Below are positions 10,678 to 20,500 of a stretch of 64,000 bases of DNA, one piece after another. Both the position numbers and the translations under genes were made by a program. The notes below the pieces were generated by a model that was given only the letters and a program-made list of their open reading frames with translations, was not told the origin of the DNA and made no database searches. Positions within the stretch are counted from its first letter, which is position 1; each line of letters opens with the position of its first letter. Origin of the DNA: Otis tarda (taxonomy: Eukaryota; Chordata; Aves; Otidiformes; Otididae); the NCBI GenBank assembly GCA_026413225.1, contig JAPMTP010000104.1:1-64000 (forward strand), given 5' to 3'.

Positions 10678-11605
10678 AAAGACAAGGAGGTACCGAAGTT
10701 AACAAAGAAATTGGTTAGGTATTGTAATCAGTGGTGGCCTCTATATAAACTGGAGAATGAAGTGAAATGTCCTTAGGACGGACACTCTCCTGCAACTATT
10801 GTTTTTCCTAAGAAGGGGAGGAAAGTGGGATGAAGTATCATATGTAGACATGGTTTTTTTGTCCTTCGGGAGAAACCTGAATGGCAGAGAGACTGCGGAT
10901 TAGTACCCCCTCGGGATCCTATGGTACAAGCCCTCGAAAGAGAAGATAGGAGAGAGCGTAAAGGAAAGTTGAGCAGGTGTTGTTCAGCATGTAGTATTGG
11001 ACAAAGATGTTCTAAACTAAACGAGGAACAAGAGCCCGTGTTAGGTGATTTATTTATTATATGCCTGACTGAAACTGAGAAACAACTAATTTAAAAGCAG
11101 CAGGAGAGCTTGCAAAGGAACACTATGATATAAAGGGAGGTAATTCTAGAGAATGGTTTCCCTTGTTAGACCCGACATGGGATCCAAACCGCTCTGCTGA
11201 TATGGAAAGGTTACAGGCATACCAGGAATGGCTATTCAGAGGGATGGAAAAAGCAATTCCCAGAACAATAAATTGGGCAATGTTATATGCGGTCAGACAG
11301 GGTCCTTCTGAAATGCCGGTCGAGTTCCTAGACCGACTAAGAGATGCGATGCGCCGGCACACGTCTCTAGATCCGAATTCAGAGGTAGGCGCACAGCAAC
11401 TACTATCCCTCCTTTTGGGACAATCACAAGGGGATATTAGGCGCAAATTGCAAAAACTAAGACCTCCTGAAAACAGAACCTTAGAAAGGTTATTAGAAGA
11501 AGCATGGAGAATATTTAGGAATCGAGAGGAAAGTTACAGGCAAGACGAGAAGAAAATACTAGCAGTGGTAAGAGAAAAATGAAAATCGGAACCGTAAAGT
11601 TGAAC
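10678..11605 (+). pseudogene. gag: gag remnant, right provirus
   Basis: Matrix-like start with the same in-frame stop as the left arm. The frame is then disrupted near 10,905 (GTACCCCCTCGGG differs from the left). A deletion near 11,058 removes about 380 bp present in the left copy (about 6,385-6,765). The capsid C-terminal part is open from 11,163 to 11,582, with a variant of the major homology region (QGPSEMPVEFLDRL), and continues past the point where the left copy is broken. Junction with satellite at 10,677/10,678. Not functional. Confidence 0.82.
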
Positions 11606-11607
11606 CA

Positions 11608-12480
11608 ATGCGTGGGCTGACGCCTCTGGATAGGAATCAATGTGCGCTATATAAAAAGACCGGACACTGGAAGAACGAGTGCCCTGAGCGCCAAAGGAAC
11701 GCTAGATGGCGCCACAATCAAGGGAAAACGGTAGCTCACGTGGCTGAAGAAAATTGTCTAGCCGACCTCTCAGTAAAAATAAAGTTAGGGGAAGAACAAA
11801 AAGAAATCAAATTTTTGGTAGACACGGGAGAGACTTAGTCTGTTCTGAATCAAGCTTTGATGCCTCTGGAAAATGATTATATTACAGTGAAAGGTGCGAC
11901 AAGCCAGACTGAAGAGGCTTACTTTTGCAGACCCTTAAAATACAAATTGGGGAAGCAAGTGGGGATCCATAAATTTCTGTATATGCCAAATTCTCCAAAG
12001 GCCCTTCTTGCTAGGGATTTATTACAACAACTAGAAGCAACAATCAAATTTAAGCAAGGGGAAGTTACTCTGGAGGTAAATGATCACCAATACGTTCAAA
12101 TTATGAGTCTATCCTTGGTCAGTACCCCTGCAACAGGAGAAATTGGTGCAAGAATTGTTGACCGAGTATATCCCGGAGTCTGGGCAACCGATATACCGGG
12201 ACGAGCAAAGAACGCACCACCAATAATAGTAAATTAAATTTCCTAAGACTACAGGGATATTGGGTTTCTAAGAAAAGCACAGGTGTTGTTACAACCCCAG
12301 GTCACGTACCTGGGGTACAAGATCAGTGTCGGACAACAGATCCTAGGACAAGCCCGGAAAGAGGCCATATGCCAAACCCCCCGACCACGAACTATAAAGG
12401 AACTACGGACATTCTTAGGAATGACGGGGTGGTGCCGACTTTGGATATGTGATTATGGGGTCTGCTTGTTAAGCCCCTAT
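11608..12480 (+). pseudogene. pol: nucleocapsid-protease and deleted RT segment, right provirus
   Basis: Contains the same zinc-knuckle remnant with tyrosine in place of the second cysteine (CALYKKTGHWKNEC), and the protease motif LVDTG followed at once by a stop (11,836-11,838). The frame reopens at 11,857 and ends at a deletion joint near 12,233, where TAAA microhomology connects sequence equal to left 5,233 with left 4,657. About 575 bp are lost, covering most RT fingers/palm motifs including YVDD. The remainder (12,283-12,489) is the RT thumb side. This copy cannot encode reverse transcriptase. Confidence 0.9.
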
Positions 12481-13658
12481 ATTCCCTGATAGCAGCTAAC
12501 CAAAAGGATCTCCAGTGGGATGCTGAGTCAGATCGAGCCTTCCATCAGCTGAAGAAAGCCCTGATGTCGGCACCAGCATTGGGACTTCCTGATGTGAGTA
12601 AGCCATTTTTTCTATTTTCCCACGAAAAACAAGGAATGGCACTAGGAATATTGGCACAAGATTTGGGACCATACAGATGGGCGGTAGCATACTTCTCCAA
12701 ACAGCTGGATGCTGCTGCGAAAGGGTGGCCCAGCTGTCTGAGAGCAGTAGCAGCTGTCATTCTAAACATTCAAGAAGCCCAAAAGTTCACTCTAGGCCAG
12801 AAAATGACTGTCCTAGTTTCCCATACTGTATCTGCGGTCCTTGAAGCAAAAGGAGGGCATTGGCTTTCCCCACAAAGGTTCCTGAAATATCAAGCTATAA
12901 TGGTTGAACAGGATGATGTTGAAATCGTGACCACAAACATCATCAATCCGGCGTCATTCCTTGATGGGAACATCGGGGAGTCAGTGAGTCATGACTGCTT
13001 GGAAACAATTGAAACCACGTATTCTAGTCGAACGGATCTTAAAGATGTCCCTATTGATGGAGCCGAACATTGGTTCACCGACGGAAGCAGCTATATGTTA
13101 AATGGAAGGTGGCATTCCGGATATGCTGTTACCACTTTCGAAAAGGTGATAGAGTCCAGGCCACTATCAGCCGACGTCTCGGCCCAAAAGGCCGAGATCA
13201 TAGCCCTTACCCGAGCCCTGGAGAGAGCCCAGGGAAGGACTGTAAACATTTGGACTGACTCTAATTATGCCTTTGGGGTGGTACATGCCCGTGGAGCAAT
13301 ATGGAAGGAAAGAGGACTGTTAAATTCTCATGGCAAAACCATCAAACACACAGAAGAGATTTTGAAAATCCTGAATGCAGTCCAACTTCCCGAAAAGGTG
13401 GCAATTATGCATATTAAAGCACACCAGAAAGTGAGCACAGAATTGGAAAGAGGAAATGAGCTGGCAGATAGGGAAGCAAAACAAGCAGCTAGAGAAACAA
13501 TCAAGGTAGAGGGTGCGCTAATACCTGATGGACAGGTATTTCTAGAAGGTAAACCAGAATACACAAAGGAAGACGGCAAACTTATTAATGGGATAATGGA
13601 TCTAATTATTAATAATCCAATTATTAATGGGATTAATGGATCTAAAGGGATCATATAA
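12481..13658 (+). pseudogene. pol: pol connection and RNase H segment, right provirus (longest open frame)
   Basis: A single 364-codon frame (12,564-13,658) covers the RT connection and RNase H with all visible acid motifs (FTDGSS, AEIIAL, WTDSNYAFG, GNELADREAK). It is the best-preserved proviral frame here, lacking the extra C that breaks the left copy. The end is abnormal: about 46-50 bp of AT-rich sequence at about 13,587-13,636 is absent from the left arm and runs the frame into a stop. Upstream RT is deleted, so this fragment has no normal route to translation. Confidence 0.88.
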
Positions 13659-14734
13659 TGAGGAAGGGTGGGCCAATTACTACCCCTCACACGGGAGGGT
13701 AGTAATTCCCTCCTACATGATATGGTCAGCAGTCCGAGAAGAACATAGAAAAAGACACTGGGGGGGGCGGGACAGAAGCCCTATATAAAGATCTCATCAG
13801 GAACATAATAGCGCGAAACTTATACACTACCATTAGACAAGTCAACAATGTGATCTTTGTCTCCAGACTAATCCTAAAGTTGTAAAAGGGCCGAAACTTG
13901 AAAAAATCGGAAAGGGGAATGGTCCGGGACAACATTGGCAGATTGATTTCTCAGAACTCCCTAGAAAAGGGGGGTACCGATACTTAGTAGTACTTACTGA
14001 TACCTTTTCAGGCTGGCCAGAAGCTTCCCCCTGCAGAACTGCTAAAGCCCGGGAAGTAACCAAAATACTGCTCCAGGAAATAGTACCTAGGTTTGGAGTC
14101 CCAGCGGTAATGTCCTCGGATAGAGGACCACATTTTGTGTCCAGAATAGTACAAGAAATTAGCCACCATCTAGGGATAGATTGGCAATTACATACCTCTT
14201 ACCGACCACAATCAAGTGGCCAGGTGGAGAAAATGAATCACCTAATCAAACAACAGATTGTCAAGTTGGGTCAGGAAACTCATCTAACTTGGCCTCAGTC
14301 TTTACCATTAGCTCTTATACGAATACGAACCAGACCAAGAGCAAGAGAAGGGCTTAGTCCATTTGAAATTCTATGGGGTACAAAAGGGAACATCTTCACA
14401 AATTGGTGAAGAAATAATGACCTCCTATATGCTGGCACTAAACAAACAATTAAAAAGAATTGAAAAACATGTAATGGGAACACGTAGTAGGGGTCTGGAT
14501 GGGCCTGTTCATGATATACAACCAGGGGACTATATATATGTTCAGTCTCTTACAGAAAAAACCCCGGAACCACAGCGGACTGGACCTTTTCAAGTCCTCC
14601 TCACCACCTACACGGCAATTAAGGTAGAGGGACAGAACTCCTGCATACACCATACTAGGATCAAGAGAGCCTCTGCAACCTTGTGGAAAGTAACTCCAGA
14701 CAACAACGAAGACTTGAGACTTAAACTCGTTTGA
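13659..14734 (+). pseudogene. pol: pol integrase segment, right provirus
   Basis: The N-terminal zinc region (13,770-13,880) has lost four bases relative to the left near 13,838, shifting frame. From 13,921 the catalytic core is open through QIDF, the TDTFSGWPEA block and SSDRGPHF into the frame 14,110-14,409 with SGQVEKMN. That frame ends early near 14,400. The C-terminal domain follows in the frame 14,363-14,734 (GPFQVLLTTYTAIKV). Three frame interruptions make it nonfunctional. Confidence 0.85.
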
Positions 14735-15351
14735 ACGGATAAGGGCAGGAACAATGTGGGTAACAAGTATGTGAGCCAAAAGCAGTAGTGAACTGGTGGG
14801 ACACCACAGCAAACGATACCGGACAAAGAAACCAGGACCGGCCAGTAACTAATCTCGCCCAAATCTGTCATCGGTGCAGTTTATATCTTATTTGTCATTT
14901 TATTATAGGAAATATAAAACCCGTTTTAGTAGGTCACAGAAGGCAGTACATTATTTACAGAAGTAGCTGTACTAATCCACTAGAACAACTAAATCCTAAA
15001 ATGACCAATTGTTTAACTGGAATTGTGATTGGGCTTACAATATTTTCCTGCATCTTACCACTAACTTGTAATCAAAAGGACACCAAATGGCCGTGGTCTC
15101 ACGCCTACCTTGGGTTTACAGGAAGCATGGGACCACCTTTTAAATGGTCGGGCTTAAACTTGGCCGCTGTGGTTATGCATGAAGTGGAAATGTACTCAGG
15201 GCATGAGTGGGGCTGGGACAGAGGCAACAGGGATCCTTAATACTACGGTGCCCCCTGTTGTGATCTTCTTGATTAGCTTAGGAATTTTATTAATATTAAC
15301 TATTATGCTGTACCTATGGGTTTGGAGAATGTTTAAGAAAGTAACACTGTC
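14735..15351 (+). pseudogene. env: env remnant, right provirus
   Basis: Same 0.6-kb stub as in the left arm: open frames 14,788-15,240 and 15,179-15,487 hold the N-terminal scrap and the hydrophobic anchor IFLISLGILLILTIMLY. Most of env is missing in both arms, so the loss predates duplication. The second frame continues into antisense LTR sequence from 15,352 and is artificial there. Confidence 0.6.
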
Positions 15352-16140
15352 TGTCGTAGTTCAGCCCCGATCACGACCAGACTACGCAGCCTCTCTCTCA
15401 CTCCCCCCACCCTCCGAGAGAACAGGGGGAGATAATATAAAGAAAAACGGCTCGAGGTTTGAGATAAGGACAGGGAGAAATCCTTAAAGTTACCGTTACG
15501 GGCAAAACAGACTCCTCTTGGGGAAAACTATTCATTTATTACTACAAACAGCAAGATAATGAGACAGAGAACAAGATAACCTCCCTCCACCCCTCCCTCT
15601 TCCCAAGCTTAACATTATCTCTACTACCTTCCCCGCCCCCCCCGAGTTGCACGGGAAAGGGAAGAGGGAATGGGGATTGCGGTCAGTTCATCACACGTTG
15701 TTTTACGCCGCTGCTTCATGGTCGGGGGAAGAACTCCTCACATTCCTCCCCTGCCCTGTTGTGGGGTCCCTCCCATACATCACAGTCCTTCGTGAAACTG
15801 CTCTGGCGTGGGTCATCTCTTCCACGGAGTGCAGACTCTCCAGAATGGCTGTCCCAGCGGGCCCTCCACGGGCCGATTCGGGCCCAGTCAGCAGCCTGGC
15901 GAGAGGCCAGAGGGTGAGGCCTGCAAGGCCCATGAGGCCTGTGCCTCCCCCTCTGTGCCTCTGCCCCCGCTCAGCTTCTTCACATCTTCTCTTCTCTCTT
16001 TTTTTTCTTCTGTTTTTCCCTTCTTACATATGTTATCGCAGAGGCGTTATCACGGAACATTCTGCTACCAATCGGCTCAGCTTTGGCGAGCAGCGGGTCC
16101 GCTCTAGGCCTGGCCGAATCCACTGAACAAAGGGGAGCGA
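15352..16140 (-). mobile_element. LTR antisense to the right provirus, truncated
   Basis: Reverse complement of the LTR at 717-1,580, starting with TGTCGTAGTTCAGCCCC at 15,352 and truncated at 16,140 before its outer end (lacks the first roughly 70 bp of the left copy). The shared antisense insertion and shared internal deletion against the 1.14-kb copy show that the two are duplicates, not independent insertions. Confidence 0.8.
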
Positions 16141-16313
16141 GTACTCGAGGTGGGGTCTCACCAGGGCAGAGTAGAGGGGGAGAATCACCTCCCTCGACCT
16201 GCTGGTCACGCTCCTCTTGATGCAGCCCAGGATGTGGTTGGCCTTCTGGGCCGCAAGGGTGCATTGCCAGCTCATGTTGAGCTTCTCGTCCACCACCACT
16301 CCCAAGTCCTTCT
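16141..16313 (-). mobile_element. CR1 LINE fragment
   Basis: About 173 bp matching the 3' part of CR1 ORF2, the same stretch as about 52,485-52,640 and 61,130-61,290. The minus strand encodes [16 protein letters not shown] and [15 protein letters not shown]. Both ends are truncated. It abuts the right end of the inverted duplication and may have been cut by that breakpoint. Confidence 0.8.
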
Positions 16314-16322
16314 CGGGAGTCC

Positions 16323-16470
16323 TTCATTGTTTTATTGTATAAAAATGGGATGGTTTGCTACCTCGGGCATGCACGCTTGTGGTGGAGCGATCCCCCGTGC
16401 AGCTGCATGCAATAAACATACCTACTTTATAACTTCCGAGTTACAGAGTCCATTTGCGTACGTCAATAGT
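16323..16470 (+). mobile_element. LTR fragment of an unidentified ERV
   Basis: TATAAAAA at 16,338-16,345, AATAAA at 16,411-16,416 and a short following U5-like stretch, spaced as in a compact retroviral LTR. It is unrelated to the other LTRs in the window by eye. Both borders are ill-defined and no internal region is present. Confidence 0.45.
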
Positions 16471-16703
16471 AAGTGTCAGAATCCTGGTGGTGTAGGAAAG
16501 CCGAGAGACTCAATGTTTTTGAGCCTGTAGATGCGGTGGGAAGAGTCGGTGAGGAGCAGCAAGAACTTTTAGAGCAGGCACTTCTGGTGTTGGAGTAATC
16601 GTCTGATGTTCGGGATTTATAAGATTTATTCTCAGAGGGCTGCCAGGTTGACTTGGTGGCAAATGTCAGAGTCCTGTTGGCCTAGGGAAGCCCAGAGCAA
16701 TCG
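16471..16703 (-). repeat. Intermediate satellite monomer in inverse orientation
   Basis: Contains GTGAGGAGCAGCAAGAAC and GCACTTCTGGTGTTGGAG, readable as the reverse complement of the main 190-bp monomer. It also carries TGTAGGAAAGCCGAGAGACT, which matches one subunit (about 7,465-7,560) of the 745-bp repeat. It is the best bridge between the two satellite forms. Confidence 0.7.
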
Positions 16704-16782
16704 TCTGATGTTGGGGATTGTCCTGGTCAGTCCTAGACCACCAGGACTCCGACATTTTCCACCATTTCAACCCGGCAGCCCT
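16636..16782. repeat. Inverted repeat at a satellite orientation switch
   Basis: Arms 16,636-16,686 and 16,731-16,782 are reverse complements over about 51 bp with a handful of mismatches, around a 44-bp spacer. Satellite reads in inverse orientation to the left and plus orientation to the right, so this is a fold-back inversion point at the edge of the main array. Confidence 0.8.
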
Positions 16783-17500
16783 GTGAGTATCTCTTGCTGC
16801 TCCTCAACGGTTGTTGACGCCACATCTACAACACCACAGACATTGAGGCTCCGGGCTTTCCCTGACGAACAGCGCTTTGACATTTACCATCAAGTGCACT
16901 GGAGAACCCACTAAAATATTACCCTAAAAAGCAAGAATGTCGGACCATTGTACCACACCAAAAGTGCCAACAACTGATGCTCTTTCTGCGCCTCACCGGC
17001 TGTTCACGCCGCAATTACAACACCACAGACATTGGGGCTCCATGCTTTCCCTGATGAACAGCGCTTCGACGTTTACTATCAACTGCTTGGAAGCGCCCAC
17101 TGAAAAAGTACATTAAAAATCACGAATGTAGGACGATTGCTCCCACACCAAAAGTGCCAGCAACTAATGCTTTTGCTGCTTCACACCGGCTGTTGATGCC
17201 GCATCTACAGCACCACAGACACTGGGGCTCCGGGCTTTCCCTGACGAACAGTGCTTCGACGTTTACTATTAACTGCATAGGAGCACCAACTATAAAAAAT
17301 ACAATAGAAGGTATGAACGTCGGACGGTTGCTCCCACACCAAAAGTGGCAGCAACTCAAGCTCTTGCTGCTCCTTACTGGCCGTTGATAACGCATCTACA
17401 GCACAACAGACACTGGGGCTGTGGGCTTTAACTGACTAACAGCGCTTCGAAGTTTACCATCAACTGCACGGAAGCGCGCACTGAAAAAATACCCAAAAAA
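16783..17500 (+). repeat. Degenerate 190-bp satellite monomers at the array edge
   Basis: About four monomers recognisable by ACACCACAGACATTG, GGGCTTTCCCTGACGA and CAAAAGTGCCA, but with many substitutions against the homogeneous array. They consistently have GACGAACAG where the array has GAGGAGCAG. Divergent edge monomers are usual for satellite arrays. Confidence 0.8.
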
Positions 17501-20500
17501 TCACGAACGTCAGACGATTGCTCCCACCCCAAAAGTGCCAGCCACTCAAGCTCTTGCTGCTCCTCAGCAGCCACTGGCAGCGCATCTACAGCAGCACAGA
17601 CACTGGGGCTCCGGGCTTTCCCTGACGAGCAGGGCTTCGACGTTTCCCACCAGCCGCACCTGGGCGCAACCCGAAAAAAAAACCTGAAAAATCACGAGCA
17701 TCGGACGATTGCTCCCACACCAAAAGTGCCAGCCACTCAAGCTCTTGCTGCTCCTCAGCAGCCATTGGCAGTGCATCTACAGCAGCACAGACATAGGGGC
17801 TCCGGGCTTTCCCTGAGGAGCAGGGCTTTGACGTTTGCCAACAGCTGCACCTGGGAGCCCCCCGAAATAAAACCCCGAAAAATCACGAACGTCGGACGAT
17901 TGCTCCCACACCAAAAGTGCCAGCCACTCAAGCTCTTGCTGCTCCTCAGCAGCCATTGGCAGCGCATCCACAGCACCACAGACATTGGGGCTCCGGGCTT
18001 TCCCTGAGGAGCAGGGCTTCGACGTTTGCCACCAGCTGCACCTCGGTGCCCCCTGAAAAAAACGCCAAAAATTCACGAACGTCGGAAGATTGTTCCCACA
18101 CCAAAAGTGCCAGCCACTCAAGCTCTTGCTGCTCCTCAGCGGCCATTGGCAGCGCATCTACAGCACCACAGACACTGGGGCTCCGGGCTTTCCCTGAGGA
18201 GCAGGGCTTCGACGTTTGCCACCAGCAGCACGTGGGCGCCCCCCGAAAAAAACCCCGAAAAATCACGAGCGTCGGACGATTGCTCCCACACCAAAAGTGC
18301 CAGCCACTCAAGCTCTTGCTGCTCCTCAGCAGCCATTGGCAGAGCATCTACAGCAACACAGACATCGGGGCTCCAGGCTTTCCCTGAGGAGCAGGGCTTC
18401 GACGTTTGCCACCAGCTGCACGTGGGCGCCCCCCGAGAAAAAACCCCGAAAAATCACGAACGTCGGACGATTGCTCCCACACCAAAAGTGCCAGCCACTC
18501 AAGCTCTTGCTGCTCCTCAGCGGCCATTGGCAGTGCATCTACAGCAGCACAGACATTGGGGCTCCAGGCTTTCCCTGAGGAGCAGGGCTTCAACGTTTGC
18601 CACCAGCTGCACCTGGGCGCAACCTGAAAAAAAAACCCCAAAAATCACGAACGTCGGACGATTGCTCCCACACCAAAAGTGCCAGCCACTCAAGCTCTTG
18701 CTGCTCCTCAGCAGCCATTGCCAACGCATCTACAGCACCACAGACACTGGGGCTCCGTGCTTTCCCTGAGGAGCAGGGCTTCGACGTTTGCCACCAGCTG
18801 CACGTGGGAGCCCCCCGAAATAAAACCCCGAAAAATCATGAACGTCGGACGATTGCTCCCACACCAAAAGTGCCAGCCACTCAAGCTCTTGCTGCTCCTC
18901 AGCAGCCATTGGCAGCGCATCTACAGCAGCACAGACATGGGGGCTCCGGGCTTTCCCTGAGGAGCAGGGCTTCGACGTTTGCCACCAGCTGCACCTCGGT
19001 GCCCCCCGAAAAAAACGCCAAAAATTCACGAACGTCGGACGATTGTTCCCACACCAAAAGTGCCAGCCACTCAAGCTCTTGCTGCTCCTCAGCAGCCATT
19101 GGCAGAGCATCTACAGCACCACAGACATCGGGGCTCCGGGCTTTCCCTGAGGAGCAGGGCTTCGACGTTTGCCACCAGCTGCACCTGGGCCCCTCCCAAA
19201 AAAAAAACCCCGAAAAATCACGAACGTCGGACGATTGCTCCATCACCAAAAGTGCCAGCCACTCAAGCTCTTGCTGCTCCTCAGCGGCCATTGGCAGCGC
19301 ATCTACAGCACCACAGACATTGGGGCTCTGGGCTTTCCCTGAGGAGCAGGGCTTCGACGTGTGCCACCAGCTGCACCTGGGCGCAACCCGAAAAAAAAAC
19401 CCCAAAAATCACGAACGTCGGACGATTGCTCCCACATCAAAAGTGCCAGCCACTCAAGCTCTTGCTGCTCCTCAGCGGCCATTGGCAGTGCATCTACAGC
19501 ACCACAGACATTGGGGCTCCGGGCTTTCCCTGAGGAGCAGGGCTTCGTCGTTTGCCACCAGCTGCACCTGGGTGCCCCCGAAGAAAACGCCAAAAATTCA
19601 CAAACGTCGGACGATTGCTCCCACACCAAAAGTGCCAGCCACTCAAGCTCTTGCTGCTCCTCAGCGGCCATTGGCAGCGCATCTACAGCAGCACAGACAT
19701 AGGGGCTCCGGGCTTTCCCTGAGGAGCAGGGCTTCGACGTTTGCCACCAGCTGCACCTCGGTGCCCCCTGAAAAAAACGCCGAAAAATCACGAACGTCGG
19801 ACGATTTTTCCCACACAAAAGTGCCAGCCACTCAAGCTCTTGCTGCTCCTCAGCGGCCATTGGCAGCGCATCTACAGCACCACAGACATCGGGGCTCCGG
19901 GCTTTCCCTGAGGAGCAGGGTTTCGAGGTTTGCCACCAGCTGCACGTGGGCGCCCCCCAAGAAAAAACCCCAAGAAATCACGAACGTCGGACGATTGCTC
20001 CCACACCAAAAGTGCCAGCCACTCAAGCTCTTGCTGCTCCTCAGCGGCCATTGGCAGCGCATCTACAGCACCACAGACACTGGGGCTCCGGGCTTTCCCT
20101 GAGGAGCAGGGCTTCGACGTTTGCCACCAGCAGCACGTGGGCGTCCCCCGAAAAAAACCCCGAAAAATCACGAACGTCGGACGATTGCTCCCACACCAAA
20201 AGTGCCAGCCACTCAAGCTCTTGCTGCTCCTCAGCGGCCATTGGCAGCGCATCTACAGCAGCACAGACATAGGGGCTCCGGGCTTTCCCTGAGGAGCAGG
20301 GCTTCGACGTTTGCCACCAGCTGCACCTCGGTGCCCACTGAAAAAAACGCGAAAAATTCACGAACGTCGGACGATTGTTCCCACACCAAAAGTGCCAGCC
20401 ACTCAAGCTCTTGCTGCTCCTCAGCGGCCATTGGTAGCGCATCTACAGCACCACAGACATTGGGGCTCCGGGCTTTCCCTGAGGAGCAGGGCTTTGACGT

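Larger units (their letters stand above)
9413..16140 (-). repeat. Right arm of the large inverted duplication
   Basis: Mirror of 785-9,394: plus-oriented satellite tetramers, plus-strand provirus, then the antisense LTR truncated at 16,140 where CR1 sequence begins. It is shorter than the left arm because of private deletions in gag (about 380 bp) and RT (about 575 bp) and fewer satellite units. Confidence 0.88.

Noticed and set aside
7133-10685. Paralogous small genes in the palindrome centre (Arg/Ser-rich frames of 60-175 codons)
   Set aside because: Frames follow the 745-bp tandem repeat, overlap one another on both strands and contain no recognisable domain.
12564-13658. Intact host-domesticated RNase H gene
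   Set aside because: The frame is long, but it starts inside the RT connection domain, follows a deletion that removes the RT core, ends in an aberrant insertion and has no promoter or selection evidence.
14788-15240. Intact envelope gene in the right provirus
   Set aside because: Only about 0.6 kb of env space exists, most subunits are missing, and the frame is short and shared in the same broken state by both arms.
20158-20182. A true CENP-B box in every monomer
   Set aside because: Spacing between the TTCG and CGGG cores is eight, not seven, and the required central A is not in place; kept only as a resemblance.
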